Shown: positions 43,210-52,291, counted from the first letter of the stretch. The stretch: DNA of 64,000 nt from Oceanobacillus sojae (GCF_900162665.1 NZ_LT727812.1:762865-826864), one strand, 5' to 3'. A program made the numbers and translations. The notes: generated from the sequence alone by a model not told the origin.

Positions 43210-46200
43210 GTAACTAGCGCCCCTCTTCCGTTCGGATATCGTTTTCTCCGACTATTATCTCTACTTTGCTTTCGGGAAACTCCCGGCTCTACCATGCGTC
43301 CGACTACTTTTCCGTCCATTTCCATCTGCATCTGTGCAATTTCTCTTCGGATTCCGTCGATAGAAGCAATCAGCGCTCTATCTCTACCTTGCGTATTAAC
43401 TGATACAGCTCCACTAACCGCAGAGGATAACGAGCCGTATGCACCGTCAGGTGTTGCGTAAGACATATCAACGTTTGGCTTCGCTGCCTCCGCTAATCCA
43501 TCCGCAGCTTTAAGTACAGCGTTTCGAGAACGAAGTAATCCAATTTCTAACCCTTCTCCGGTAAATCCTCCGATTGCTCTAGTGATACGGGACGGAGAAT
43601 GTACTTTTAAAGCTTTTCGCATCGTTGAAGCAACATTATTGGCAATTTTGCGAGCCGTTGCCATTACGTTTCCTGAACGAGAATTTAATCCCGATTGCAG
43701 TCCTGCCATAGCGTTAACCCCAGCGCTTCTTAACTGCCCGTTAAGGCGGTTAAAGATAGAAACGATTCGATTTCCTGCGCTTTGAGAAATACTAGCATTC
43801 CGATTCATTCCGCTAGAAAATGCAGAAGTAACGGAATTCATTCCATTCCGAGAAGTGTTGACTATCCGAGTCATATTCGAACTTGTTGCTCGGTTGATCC
43901 GGTTAAAACCTTGCGTATAAGTATTAAGCATCCGCGAGATACCTTGACTTACAGTCGAGTTCATACGAGTTGTACCCGCAGCAATCGCCGAATTAGTCGC
44001 AACCATTCCGGTTGTTGCTGATAAAGTAACCGATCTCATTCCGGATTGAATGGAATTCGAAACTTCTTGCATTCCCGATTTAATAGCGCTGGATATATCG
44101 GACATACTTGAGCTAAAATTCGAAGCGAGTCCGGATAGAGACGACGAAGCCGTACTCTCGATGCTCGACATTTCCGACTCAATGGTCGAAGACATTCCGG
44201 AAAAGCTTGACTCGACCTCTGACTGCATGTTCGAAGCGCTTGAAGTCATATCAGATTCTAAGCCGCTAAAGTCCGCACTACCAGACGATGCTAACGATTG
44301 AATCTCCGCCATTGACATACTTGACATATTTCCCATGTCGCTCGTAACGCTAGAGTTTAAGCTCGCAATGTCTATAGAACCGTTCGATTCTAGGTCGGCA
44401 AGCATCGCAGATATATCGGAATTCATAAGGGAAACTGAATCTATAGAACTGACGGACATACTACCCACATCACCTGTAACGCTGGAACTCATTGAACCAA
44501 TAGCGCTGACTGCTCCCGCAGACATGTCAGACATACTTGATTGCGCAGAAGTAGATAAAGCACTAACGTAGCCGGAGCCGGCTGTATTTAATCCGGAAAG
44601 TTCCTGTGAACCTGCTAAATTTAAATACTGCATCTGTCCTACTCCGTATTGACTCATTCCCCCAAAGTGGGAATTAACATTCTCGTGCATTCCTCCGATA
44701 TTCGTCTCGGCTGATTGAGCTGCGTCTGTTGTAGCCTGAGCTGTTGTTGTCGCTAAGCCGACAATACTATCTCCGGCTGACACTGCGGTTTTTTCCGTTT
44801 CAAATCCGAGCCAACCAAGAAATCCTGACCAAGCATCGGACATCCATCCTGTGACTGAATCGACAATATTTCCGATCCACTCAAAATGTCCACCTAGCCA
44901 TACTATGACTCCGCCAACCGCGGTTGCGATTCCGATTATTAATCCTAGCGGGCTAAGAAATAGCCCGAATACAGTAGTAACTACTCGTACTACCGTAAAT
45001 AAAATACGGAATACTTTAGCGACAAAAGTTACAACAGTCCATACGGTCTTTAACACCGTCCATACCATCGTAAAGACTTTTACTATGCCGGCGACAACTG
45101 GAATACCGACTGCTAGTGCGCCAAATAGAGCTATAGCGATAGTAACTAAGTTAGTTACCCAGGAATGTGTCTCCATCATCGTGACAATCCATTCGAGAAA
45201 CGAGACTGCCACTTCCGCCACTCGTGCTATAACTGGCATCATTGCAGTAATTAATTCCATCAATACGCCAATAAATCCGACAATGGCTCCGGAAATAGTT
45301 TCGAGAACCATTGAAAAAATCTGCTTGACGTGTTCCCATATAATCTGAACGTTATTTCGAAATTCTTCGTTCGTCTGCCAGAGTTGATAGACTGCCGCAC
45401 CGACCAGCGCAAGTACTGCAATAATCGCAAACATTGGCGCTGCCGTAAGTCCAAAAGTTCGTCCTAGTAAAGCGACTGCACCCGTTAGTCCGGATACTAA
45501 TCCCCTTACTGTGCCGAGTATTGCCGATGCAGCAAGTAAAATACCTAAAGATGTAGCCACGCCAATAATAAGAGGTGCGATTGGTTTTAGTGCATCTCTC
45601 CAGCCGTCTATAGCGCTTATGACGTTCGGTATAGCTTCGGCAATTTTCTTCAAAGTAGCTTCGAAAAAGCTACCGAATTCCGCTACCATATCACGCATGG
45701 AAGGTAGTCCGTTATTCGCAAGCAAATTGTCAATAGCTTCGATTATACTCGTTACTCCACGCGCTACGGCAGCTCTCATATTATCAAAGGCTGCGCCCCA
45801 CGATGCTCCGGCTTCTTTCGCAGCGCCCCCAATCCCGGCAAAGTTTTCAGTTCCGTTTTTAAGGGCGTCGTTCATAACCGTCATGAATTCTTCGGCATCA
45901 AGAGCGCCTTCCGACATAGTCTCTGCTACTTGTTCAACGGATTGCCCTGTAGCATCAGCATAAATCTGCATGGCTGGAATACCAGCTTCCGTGAGCTGAT
46001 TCATCCTGTCCATTTGCACCGTACCCTTAGACGTCATCTTTGCGAGAGCGTCGGTCACGCGTCCAAACTGTTCGTTACTCCCGTCGCCATAAAAGGCTAC
46101 AGCATCGCCCCACGCTCCAATTGAATCGGTCGCTTTATCAACGTCCATACCAGACGTTACGAAGTTCTGCGTTGACTTAGCAGCGACATCAAGACCGTAA

Positions 46201-46517
46201 GCTGTTCCGACTACTGTATCGTTAACAGTGTCTAGTACTTGCGCAGCCTTTTTAGACGAACCAGTCATCGTTGTCATGACTCGATCAAACTGCTCCATCG
46301 TGTCAATCCGTCGAAACGCTTGAGAAATTGAGTCTCTTACCATGTTAAATCCGGCTGATAACAATTTGATTCCGCCAACGGCTGCGACAAGTTTTCCAAT
46401 AGTAAGCGCACCTTTTTCCGTAGCTCTTCCCATCTGTCCCGCCTGCTTAGCAGCATCGGACATACCTTTCGAAAAGTTCGATATATCAGCGCCAACTTTT
46501 ACTAAAATATCGTTCAA
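43206..46517 (-). CDS. Tail tape measure protein
   Basis: The 1103-residue protein sets tail length and leads DNA entry. Residues 60-250 carry the TMP domain (FDRVMTTMTGSSKKAAQVL, LAKMTSKGTVQMDRMNQLTEAGIPAMQ). Residues about 310-570 hold several long hydrophobic helices. Residues about 640-980 are a Ser/Met-rich repeat region with short-period helical repeats (SGMSSTIESEMSSIES-like), and the C terminus has NARKIANNVASTMRKAL-type helices and VHSPSRITRAIGGFTGEGLEIG. At about 0.15 nm per residue the tail would be near 165 nm. TTG start with AAAGGAGG. Confidence 0.92.
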   Translation of the reverse strand: MNDILVKVGADISNFSKGMSDAAKQAGQMGRATEKGALTIGKLVAAVGGIKLLSAGFNMVRDSISQAFRRIDTMEQFDRVMTTMTGSSKKAAQVLDTVNDTVVGTAYGLDVAAKSTQNFVTSGMDVDKATDSIGAWGDAVAFYGDGSNEQFGRVTDALAKMTSKGTVQMDRMNQLTEAGIPAMQIYADATGQSVEQVAETMSEGALDAEEFMTVMNDALKNGTENFAGIGGAAKEAGASWGAAFDNMRAAVARGVTSIIEAIDNLLANNGLPSMRDMVAEFGSFFEATLKKIAEAIPNVISAIDGWRDALKPIAPLIIGVATSLGILLAASAILGTVRGLVSGLTGAVALLGRTFGLTAAPMFAIIAVLALVGAAVYQLWQTNEEFRNNVQIIWEHVKQIFSMVLETISGAIVGFIGVLMELITAMMPVIARVAEVAVSFLEWIVTMMETHSWVTNLVTIAIALFGALAVGIPVVAGIVKVFTMVWTVLKTVWTVVTFVAKVFRILFTVVRVVTTVFGLFLSPLGLIIGIATAVGGVIVWLGGHFEWIGNIVDSVTGWMSDAWSGFLGWLGFETEKTAVSAGDSIVGLATTTAQATTDAAQSAETNIGGMHENVNSHFGGMSQYGVGQMQYLNLAGSQELSGLNTAGSGYVSALSTSAQSSMSDMSAGAVSAIGSMSSSVTGDVGSMSVSSIDSVSLMNSDISAMLADLESNGSIDIASLNSSVTSDMGNMSSMSMAEIQSLASSGSADFSGLESDMTSSASNMQSEVESSFSGMSSTIESEMSSIESTASSSLSGLASNFSSSMSDISSAIKSGMQEVSNSIQSGMRSVTLSATTGMVATNSAIAAGTTRMNSTVSQGISRMLNTYTQGFNRINRATSSNMTRIVNTSRNGMNSVTSAFSSGMNRNASISQSAGNRIVSIFNRLNGQLRSAGVNAMAGLQSGLNSRSGNVMATARKIANNVASTMRKALKVHSPSRITRAIGGFTGEGLEIGLLRSRNAVLKAADGLAEAAKPNVDMSYATPDGAYGSLSSAVSGAVSVNTQGRDRALIASIDGIRREIAQMQMEMDGKVVGRMVEPGVSRKQSRDNSRRKRYPNGRGALVT

Positions 46518-46551
46518 TAGTTTCCTCCTTTCTCCGAGTATGAACGCCTAA

Positions 46552-46893
46552 CTATGCGCCTATATCCGCACCTTGGAATTGCTTAATTCGAGACATCCAC
46601 TCGGTAATTTTCTCTTTCTTGTCGACATGCTCATTCGCCTTTTGTTTCGCCGCATCTTCGGCAGTTGGGCGTTTAAAGAGGTCTTTTTGCTTAAGCTTTT
46701 TAGCGTGGTAACCTTGACGGTTCATCATCGCCATAATAGCCATCCGTTCGTAATCGTCATAGATACGCTCGACATTCGCCCGCATCTCTATCGCAAACTC
46801 GCGCGGTGTCAACGATAGGACTTGCGGGGACGATAAGCCAAGGTATCTCCGTCCGTCGAAGATAGCCTGCTCGACCTCGTCTAATTCGCCTAG
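46552..46893 (-). CDS. Tail assembly chaperone T region, made by frameshift (gpGT-like)
   Basis: This frame has no good start of its own (only a TTG at 46812 without a ribosome site) and is open upstream to and past the stop of the preceding chaperone gene in its -1 frame. Its start reads LGELDEVEQAIFDGRRYLGL and SSPQVLSLTPREFAIEMRAN, the usual T-part pattern with the GLSxxxVxxMTPREF motif. It is therefore expressed as a fusion by -1 frameshifting, as in lambda G/GT. The fused form binds the tape measure during tail assembly. The tape measure gene follows at once. Confidence 0.7.
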   Translation of the reverse strand, partial: LGELDEVEQAIFDGRRYLGLSSPQVLSLTPREFAIEMRANVERIYDDYERMAIMAMMNRQGYHAKKLKQKDLFKRPTAEDAAKQKANEHVDKKEKITEWMSRIKQFQGADIGA

Positions 46894-47255
46894 CCCCTCA
46901 ACTGTTCGAGTGCTTTCCCTAGCTCCGGATTCTGCTTGATCATCTTCTGTACCGTCGCTCGATAGAAAAAACTCTGCGTTACAACCTCGTCACAAATCCG
47001 CATAATATCCTCAAGTGAAAGCTTTTCTTCGGAAATTAGTTTTTCGATTTCTGCCTCGACTTTTTTCAACGGGATTTTTTCGTCCGTGTGGAATAAGCCT
47101 GCGTGGACGATATGAGGGAACGTTTCGAAGTCCCCTTGAATCGCCTTTCCGATCAGTCCGTAAGAGCCACCCTCTTGCGTTTTGTTTAAGTATTGAATCG
47201 CTTTATAATTAAGTTTGAGTTCGTATTCCTTGCCCTCAATTTCGAAATTTGCCAT
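46890..47255 (-). CDS. Tail assembly chaperone (gpG-like)
   Basis: The 121-residue protein begins MANFEIEGKEYELKLNYKAI and has the small alpha/beta fold of Firmicute tail assembly chaperones, with AIQGDFETFPHIVHAGLFH and a C-terminal helical part. It coats the tape measure and recruits tail tube subunits and is absent from virions. It lies between the tail tube and tape measure genes as expected. At its end TTG AGG GGC TAG allows a -1 slip of the glycine tRNA from GGC to GGG at the stop codon to enter the T frame. Confidence 0.82.
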   Translation of the reverse strand: MANFEIEGKEYELKLNYKAIQYLNKTQEGGSYGLIGKAIQGDFETFPHIVHAGLFHTDEKIPLKKVEAEIEKLISEEKLSLEDIMRICDEVVTQSFFYRATVQKMIKQNPELGKALEQLRG

Positions 47256-47277
47256 TTATAAATTCCTCCTAAAATCT

Positions 47278-47303
47278 AAAATAAAGGCGAGCCTAAGCCC
47301 GCC
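47278..47303 (-). terminator. Hairpin between tail tube and chaperone genes
   Basis: On the minus strand GGCGGGC / GCTCGCC (one G-T pair) with a 4-base loop is followed by TTTATTTTAG. In the middle of the late operon it may act as a partial terminator lowering expression after the abundant structural proteins. Confidence 0.55.
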
Positions 47304-47306
47304 GTG

Positions 47307-47558
47307 TTATTCGCTCTCTCCCTCGGTGAGAACTATTTCTTCAATCTTTACCAACCGTTCGATAATGTCGTTATATTGAGATTCTGTTCCGAAGCCGTCT
47401 TTTCCGTCTTCACCGTCAGAACCGTCGCTACCAGCAGGTCCGGGATCTCCTTGTGGACCTTGTTCGCCTTCTACTCCGTCAATCAACTCCGAAAAGTCGT
47501 CTCCTGTCGGTACTTTTCCAGTGCTAAATTTCTCTTTCAACTCTTCTTTTGACGCCAT
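47307..47558 (-). CDS. Collagen-like phage protein (tail region)
   Basis: The 83-residue protein has an N-terminal MASKEELKEKFSTGKVPTGD segment common in phage fibre proteins, eight or so Gly-X-Y triplets (GEQGPQGDPGPAGSDGSDG and on), and a short coiled end. Gly-X-Y tracts form collagen-like triple helices in phage fibres. It lies between the tail tube and chaperone genes, so it could decorate the tail tube or head. Its repeat is almost the same as that of the second collagen-like protein at 52908. Confidence 0.75.
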   Translation of the reverse strand: MASKEELKEKFSTGKVPTGDDFSELIDGVEGEQGPQGDPGPAGSDGSDGEDGKDGFGTESQYNDIIERLVKIEEIVLTEGESE

Positions 47559-47640
47559 AATATAGCTCCTCCCTTCGTTAAGGCTCTATCCAACTGTAAA
47601 ATCCTTTCCGATTTCCGCCTCGCCGATTGCGGGCGGGTCG

Positions 47641-48135
47641 CTAGGGAGTTTCGTTGCCGTCGTCGTTTTCGTCGTCCTCTTCCATTCCTTCTAATGGAGG
47701 TGCGCCTTCTGGTAGTTCATCCAGTTGAATTTCTTTTGTCGTACCAAATAACGTACCCTCTAGAGAATAAGTAGAGTTGTCACCGTTTTCATATTCACGG
47801 TCAAACGTAGATACCATGTACATTCCGTACTCACCTTCGTTTGTCCGCGTATCAATTTCGTAAATTTTTACGTACTCTTTATTGCGAATCATTCGCACCA
47901 TAGCTTTAGGAAACGGGTCGCCTTCGGTGATATTTCCTTCGAGAGAAACTGTTTGTGTCACTTTTCCGTGGGAACTTCCAGACCTGTCTTTGGTGTCGAT
48001 TTCTATTTCGTCCGTTTCAATTGACGTACTTCCGCCAGTTTGGTCAAACGGACGTACTAATGTAGATCCGTTTTGTCCTGTGATTTCAACGAGGTATATA
48101 AATTCTTCGCCCTTGTATATTTCTCCTACTGCCAT
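47641..48135 (-). CDS. Major tail (tube) protein
   Basis: The 164-residue protein is the repeated subunit of the tail tube, of TP901-1/lambda-like fold. Seen are the start AVGEIYKGEEFIYLVEI, the DEIEIDTKDRSGSSHGKVTQTVSLEGN hairpin and TYSLEGTLFGTTKEIQL. An acidic tail (EEDDENDDGNE) follows. It comes right after the tail terminator gene (stop and start share one base) and before the chaperones. Confidence 0.85.
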   Translation of the reverse strand: MAVGEIYKGEEFIYLVEITGQNGSTLVRPFDQTGGSTSIETDEIEIDTKDRSGSSHGKVTQTVSLEGNITEGDPFPKAMVRMIRNKEYVKIYEIDTRTNEGEYGMYMVSTFDREYENGDNSTYSLEGTLFGTTKEIQLDELPEGAPPLEGMEEDDENDDGNETP

Positions 48136-48584
48136 TAACTTCCACTCCTTTTTAAAGTTGCTATCTCAATATCAAAATAGACTCGATGATAGCTTGATTT
48201 TTCCGATTTATCTTCCGGATGTATCGGAGTAATCCCAGTTAATTCACATAAAAAAGACCCTGTCGGTTGAGAGCCTTTTAACGTGTCGTAAAACGTAAAT
48301 TTATCGAAATGGAAAATGTCCGTTAACCTTTCCTGATTGACCGATAAATTTACACTGTTTAAATCTATTAGCGCAATTTGGTATCGGTATATTGCTTGGA
48401 TACCTTCGCGCTGCTTGCTTATAATTTCGTGATTGCTAGGCATTTGTTCGACGATAATTAGGGGACGGGGTGATTCGGGAATTTCGTATCCATCGAAGTG
48501 GAGATCGACTTTTGCATCGGGGAGTTTATCTCGTAGATGTAAGAGGAGGGAGCGATTAAGTCCGTGTTGGTGGAAGCGAGTCAT
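48135..48584 (-). CDS. Tail terminator / minor capsid protein
   Basis: The 149-residue protein lies between the HK97-gp10-like protein and the tail tube, the place of the tail terminator that caps the tube and joins it to the head. It starts FHQHGLNRSLLLHLRDKLPD and has YRYQIALIDLN and HRVYFDIEIATL strands suitable for that fold. Assignment is by position and style. Confidence 0.72.
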   Translation of the reverse strand: MTRFHQHGLNRSLLLHLRDKLPDAKVDLHFDGYEIPESPRPLIIVEQMPSNHEIISKQREGIQAIYRYQIALIDLNSVNLSVNQERLTDIFHFDKFTFYDTLKGSQPTGSFLCELTGITPIHPEDKSEKSSYHRVYFDIEIATLKRSGS

Positions 48585-48931
48585 TAATCCGCTACCTCTC
48601 GCTTAATCGCTCGCTGATAATCCGCCTCATTGTCCCAAATGGACTTACGGATAAATCCTTTTTTCGAACGGTGAGTAAATTCCTGGATTCCTGCGTAGTC
48701 TAATGTACTACCGTATTGCCAGGACGCTTTTCCTAAACGTTTAGGGCTTGCAGCAATGTCTGCTCGTAAATCCCCAGTCTTGACCGGCGCATTTCCGGAC
48801 GCCTCAATCGCCATCTTGCGAGTATAAGTTTCTGTAACCTTATCCGCTCTGTCTTGCGCTCGCCGTCCTCTGCCCGAAAAATCATTCATTACTTTGTCTA
48901 ATCCCTCTACGGTAACTTTAAATCCACTCAC
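48584..48931 (-). CDS. HK97 gp10-like tail completion protein
   Basis: The 115-residue protein has the HK97-gp10 pattern: VTVEGLDKVMNDFSG at the start and the central APVKTGDLRADIAASPK, followed by EFTHRSKKGFIRKSIWD. It joins the tail end to the head. Neighbouring stops and starts overlap by one and four bases. Confidence 0.82.
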   Translation of the reverse strand: MSGFKVTVEGLDKVMNDFSGRGRRAQDRADKVTETYTRKMAIEASGNAPVKTGDLRADIAASPKRLGKASWQYGSTLDYAGIQEFTHRSKKGFIRKSIWDNEADYQRAIKREVAD

Positions 48932-49308
48932 GTTATCACCCGCCCTATAAATTCGATTCTGTTCCGCCTGCCGATGCCTTTTTTATTGCTGCCGAGTATT
49001 TCGTAGGTATTATCATCGTAATAAATCCGTTCTATTTTTGCTCCGATGTCTCCTAAATCCGCTAGTTTAATGTCAAACTTAGCATCGCCGGATTCGTACG
49101 TAATACCACCGGTAATAGTGCGAGTCTCTTCGGAGATTTCCGTTACAACCGCTTTAATTTCAGTGGATACCTCACGCTCTCCAATGACTTCTTCCGTAAT
49201 CTCGTCGTATTGTTTCTCAACGTAAGAAACGGTGATAGGTCGATATCTTAAAACGTAAATCTCGTCTTGACTATCTCGCATAAATTCGAGGTCTTTTTCC
49301 GTAAGCAT
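48928..49308 (-). CDS. Head closure protein
   Basis: The 126-residue beta-rich protein (EIYVLRYRPITVSYVEKQYD, FDIKLADLGDIGAKIERIYYDD, YEILGSNKKGIGRRNRIEFIG) sits between the connector and gp10-like genes, the place of the head completion stopper that holds DNA in the head. Minor_capsid_1-like. Assignment is by position and style. Confidence 0.72.
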   Translation of the reverse strand: MLTEKDLEFMRDSQDEIYVLRYRPITVSYVEKQYDEITEEVIGEREVSTEIKAVVTEISEETRTITGGITYESGDAKFDIKLADLGDIGAKIERIYYDDNTYEILGSNKKGIGRRNRIEFIGRVIT

Positions 49309-49309
49309 C

Positions 49310-50119
49310 TTATAACCACCTCTCGTTTAAAATGTAAGTGATATAAGACGTACAATTCGGATGGGGGAGCCAAATATCGGAATCGGTAGGCTTAAAAATC
49401 CCCTTGCCTTCGCCATATCTGTTTTCCTCTGAAAGAACATGGCATTGGTGATGATACGCACCTCTACTTGCGGCAACTCCTTCATGCAAGCGAACCCAAT
49501 CAACAATATCGGATTCTTGAGCGTTAAAGCTCGTTGCTGCTCGTTTTGCGGTTACGGATTCAGTCCTGGCGAGCCGATTAATCTTCCATGTTTCATTTGC
49601 GTAGACTTTACGAATTTTAGGAATCATAGCGCTAATACCTTCGCCCTTGATAATGCTTGACCTAAGCGTAGAGGCTATCTTATCCCGAATCTCTCCGGAC
49701 ATTCCCCAGACTCTGTCTGATAAGACAAGACCGTCGGATTCAAACCGTTTAACCATGTAATCGAAAACATGCCGATTAACTCCGAGTTGTACGGAGGAAC
49801 CAACGCCAATTGCACCGGCTAGTTGCGCAGTTGTCCACTCGCTCGATTCTTTGATAATACTTTCGAGGGTATCTACACCAGTTTTCCGGATTGAGGCTTC
49901 GATAGTGTCCAGATCCCGTAATACCCGACCTAATCGCTGTCGCTTAATTACGCCGTCTGTCCCGGAGAACTCCGCTAACATATCCGCTATCTCTGCTCGT
50001 ATTCTCCCGATTTCACGGACTGCATACGCCTGTTGTTTTTTACTTAATGCGCCATAGTCGCGTTCTAATCGTTTGAATACCTCGTCTAGTTCCGCTTGGG
50101 TCGTTAGTATTTCCGCCAA
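49310..50119 (-). CDS. Minor head protein, SPP1 gp7/Mu gpF-like
   Basis: The 269-residue protein carries the phage head morphogenesis domain in its C-terminal half (NRLARTESVTAKRAATSFNA, WVRLHEGVAASRGAYHHQCHV, WLPHPNCTSYITYI with the final Cys/His pattern). SPP1 gp7 binds the portal and helps DNA enter. Its usual place is right after the portal gene; here it follows the head-tail connector, an unusual order. TTG start with AGGAGGGG; overlaps the connector gene by 16 bases. Confidence 0.8.
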   Translation of the reverse strand: MAEILTTQAELDEVFKRLERDYGALSKKQQAYAVREIGRIRAEIADMLAEFSGTDGVIKRQRLGRVLRDLDTIEASIRKTGVDTLESIIKESSEWTTAQLAGAIGVGSSVQLGVNRHVFDYMVKRFESDGLVLSDRVWGMSGEIRDKIASTLRSSIIKGEGISAMIPKIRKVYANETWKINRLARTESVTAKRAATSFNAQESDIVDWVRLHEGVAASRGAYHHQCHVLSEENRYGEGKGIFKPTDSDIWLPHPNCTSYITYILNERWL

Positions 50120-50532
50120 GGGAATCCCCTCCTACTTTCTCCCGTAGGGGGCGAAGTTAATGGGCGGTCAATCCGCTTCATAATTCGAAAACTAGCTTCA
50201 TGCCTTCTACCCTTTTCCTCGTCATAGTCGGACTGCAAGTCGTTCGCTAGTTTCCGGTAATTGTCCGAGATCATTGACTTATCGACTGATTCCTCGCCAT
50301 CCGTAAATTTAAAGTAGTGAGCGACAGAAAATGCGATTTGCCAAGCTGCCTGAACCTGTGCGTATAACATTACGAGGTTTATGTCTTCGGAAAAAACGCT
50401 ATCCTCCGGCGCATAGTCGTGCGCTTGCATAGCGTCTTTAACCAGGTCACTTGCGTCCGCCTCTTCGAAGCCTGGAACGCCTTTAAATCGCCTTAACAAA
50501 CGATCCGTTAATTCTTGCGCCGTCAGTTTCAT
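50104..50532 (-). CDS. Head-tail connector (adaptor) protein
   Basis: The 142-residue helical protein starts MKLTAQELTDRLLRRFKGVPG and continues with helices including VMLYAQVQAAWQIAFSVAHY, like the gp6/gp15 adaptors that bind under the portal. ATG 50532 is chosen because AAAGGAGGGAG precedes it; the longer frame is a very basic artefact overlapping the upstream gene. Confidence 0.72.
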   Translation of the reverse strand: MKLTAQELTDRLLRRFKGVPGFEEADASDLVKDAMQAHDYAPEDSVFSEDINLVMLYAQVQAAWQIAFSVAHYFKFTDGEESVDKSMISDNYRKLANDLQSDYDEEKGRRHEASFRIMKRIDRPLTSPPTGESRRGFPWRKY

Positions 50533-50545
50533 AGCGCTCCCTCCT

Positions 50546-50767
50546 TTACTCCTTCGGTTTGGCTTCCGTCGTTGCTTCCACCTGTTTCCCTTTTGCTTGC
50601 GCAGGCTTTTTCTGCGCCGGCTTTCGCTTCGGCTTAACCTCTTCGATAATTTCGAGGTACTTAAGAGCCTCATACTTTGACGCTAGAGTTTCGTCCATCT
50701 CTAACGTTGTACCGACCGGCTCTCCGTTAAATACCGCTTTAGTCTTAACTCGATAGACCTTCGCCAT
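50546..50767 (-). CDS. Small Lys/Ala-rich phage protein
   Basis: The 73-residue protein has a compact start (KVYRVKTKAVFNGEPVGTTLEMDE) and a flexible basic tail (KPKRKPAQKKPAQAKGKQ). It lies directly after the capsid gene at two bases. Likely a minor head protein; no family recognised. Confidence 0.65.
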   Translation of the reverse strand: MAKVYRVKTKAVFNGEPVGTTLEMDETLASKYEALKYLEIIEEVKPKRKPAQKKPAQAKGKQVEATTEAKPKE

Positions 50768-50769
50768 AA

Positions 50770-51801
50770 TTACGCCTCTAGTACGTCAGCGTATAATAGC
50801 AAGCCAGGATTTTCGATAACAGGGAAACCGGATGCTGCCGTACGTAAGATAGACTGGATAGGTTCGTCCTTATCCTTCGCTTGAAGCACGATTCCCGGCT
50901 GGAAGTTGTTTTCTACGGTAGGTCCCAACTTGAAAGTACCTACGCCAGAAGAAACGAATACGACTCTGTTCTCTGGGAAAAGCTCGATAGTTTCCGTAGC
51001 TCCAGTAAGTGCGTTCTTAACAGTTGCACTAGTCTTTTTGACTAAACGTACTGGCGGCAATCCGTAAGCACCTAAAACGGAGTTAAGCTCGTCGTTATTA
51101 ACTCTAGTTCTGCCACTATTAGAGCCGGTTGCTTCACCAACGATTACAGCGTTTTTAAGTAACAACGCTTGCACTTTACGAGTTAGGTAAATCGCATCTG
51201 CTTTCTTTCCGTTAGTCTCTTCGTACTGATTGCTATACTCGATTAAATCGCCAATAACATCGTGATCTGGGTTAGCCCAGGTGTTATCGCCTGTTAAAAC
51301 GACTTTATGCTCGTCTGGAATGTAATCAGTAAAGTCGATTTCTAACTTAACGTTGTTATCGTTGTAAGTAACCTTCCCTGTTCCGATAGCTTGCAACTTG
51401 GAAACGTTGATACGGTCGCGAGTCTCTTTTACCATCTTCGCGCCGTTCGTCGAGATTGCATCTACTAACGCTTTAAACTCTTGATCATTCCGTGGGTTAT
51501 GCAGCTTTAAAAGCTCATTTTCGGTAATAATGTCCTTCCAGCCAAACTTAGCAACTTCGCCCAAGTGTTTCGCAACTTGATCACGGTCACGGATTGGAGG
51601 CTCTGCGCCGAACCCAATCATTGCACCCATTTGCGATGTAGTTTTAACGATATTAGCTGCGAATTCTAAATCGTAAATTTGTTCGTCAGGCATAAAACCT
51701 ACTAAATCGTCCTGTGTTTCTAATGCTGCGCGATCAACCTCGCGAGCTAATGCGCCCAATGCTTCGGGCTTTAATTCTGTGATATGCGTAATTCCCGCCA
51801 T
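50770..51801 (-). CDS. Major capsid protein (gpE-like)
   Basis: The 343-residue shell protein has the HK97 fold in the lambda gpE-like form: an N-terminal arm, the E-loop region with FGAEPPIRDRDQVAKHLGEVAKFGWKDI, the spine and P domain with VIGDLIEYSNQYEETNGKKADAIYLTRKVQ in part, NDELNSVLGAYGLPPVRLV and the end FPVIENPGLLLYADVLEA. AGGAGG before ATG. A separate scaffold and decoration gene upstream fit a capsid without a fused scaffold. Confidence 0.88.
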   Translation of the reverse strand: MAGITHITELKPEALGALAREVDRAALETQDDLVGFMPDEQIYDLEFAANIVKTTSQMGAMIGFGAEPPIRDRDQVAKHLGEVAKFGWKDIITENELLKLHNPRNDQEFKALVDAISTNGAKMVKETRDRINVSKLQAIGTGKVTYNDNNVKLEIDFTDYIPDEHKVVLTGDNTWANPDHDVIGDLIEYSNQYEETNGKKADAIYLTRKVQALLLKNAVIVGEATGSNSGRTRVNNDELNSVLGAYGLPPVRLVKKTSATVKNALTGATETIELFPENRVVFVSSGVGTFKLGPTVENNFQPGIVLQAKDKDEPIQSILRTAASGFPVIENPGLLLYADVLEA

Positions 51802-51868
51802 TTATAAATTCCTCCTAGTTTTGTTTTGTAATCGCTTTCATTTTTATCCACGACAAATAAGCGTTAAG

Positions 51869-52246
51869 TTAAACGTGCTTAACGTATCTGATCATCGGAT
51901 TTGCTTCTTTAAATGCGTCCGGTACTGACTGCGGAAGCTTCTCTTCGTAGACTGATCCACGTACGATAACTTCTCCGACGATTAAGTCCTGCTCTGCATC
52001 ATTAATAAAGTCCTCGTTAAGTACTGCATGATTGTCGTATTCAGGTGCGTCTTCGCCAGTTTCGAAAGGCTCAAACTTACCTGTCGATAAGTTACGTGCG
52101 ATAATTTGCCCGACTTCGTTAAATCCTGTGGCAAATTTTGTGTAATCTAAAGTGGCTCCTCCTTCGATGTACTGAAGATGCTCACTCGCTAAAATATTCT
52201 TTCCGCCGGAAAATCCGACCTGTTTAAAAATTGGACCGTATGCCAT
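51869..52246 (-). CDS. Head decoration protein
   Basis: The 125-residue protein lies just before the major capsid gene and has the lambda gpD-like pattern: ARNLSTGKFEPFETG, a beta-rich core LIVGEVIVRGSVYEEKLP and the C-terminal IRYVKHV. Such trimers stabilise the expanded capsid. GGAGCG site before the ATG. Confidence 0.75.
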   Translation of the reverse strand: MAYGPIFKQVGFSGGKNILASEHLQYIEGGATLDYTKFATGFNEVGQIIARNLSTGKFEPFETGEDAPEYDNHAVLNEDFINDAEQDLIVGEVIVRGSVYEEKLPQSVPDAFKEANPMIRYVKHV

Positions 52247-52291
52247 TAATAAATCGCTCCTTTTAATTTGTTTTTGCGGAATATCTCCCGC

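Noticed and set aside
44851-45348. 165-codon plus-strand ORF
   Set aside because: Antisense to the hydrophobic part of the tape measure gene; Thr/Ile-rich make-up is the mirror of its codons.
46913-46919. GGGAAAG as the chaperone frameshift heptamer
   Set aside because: The reading frame is GGG AAA G, not G GGA AAG, so the tRNAs could not re-pair after a -1 slip.
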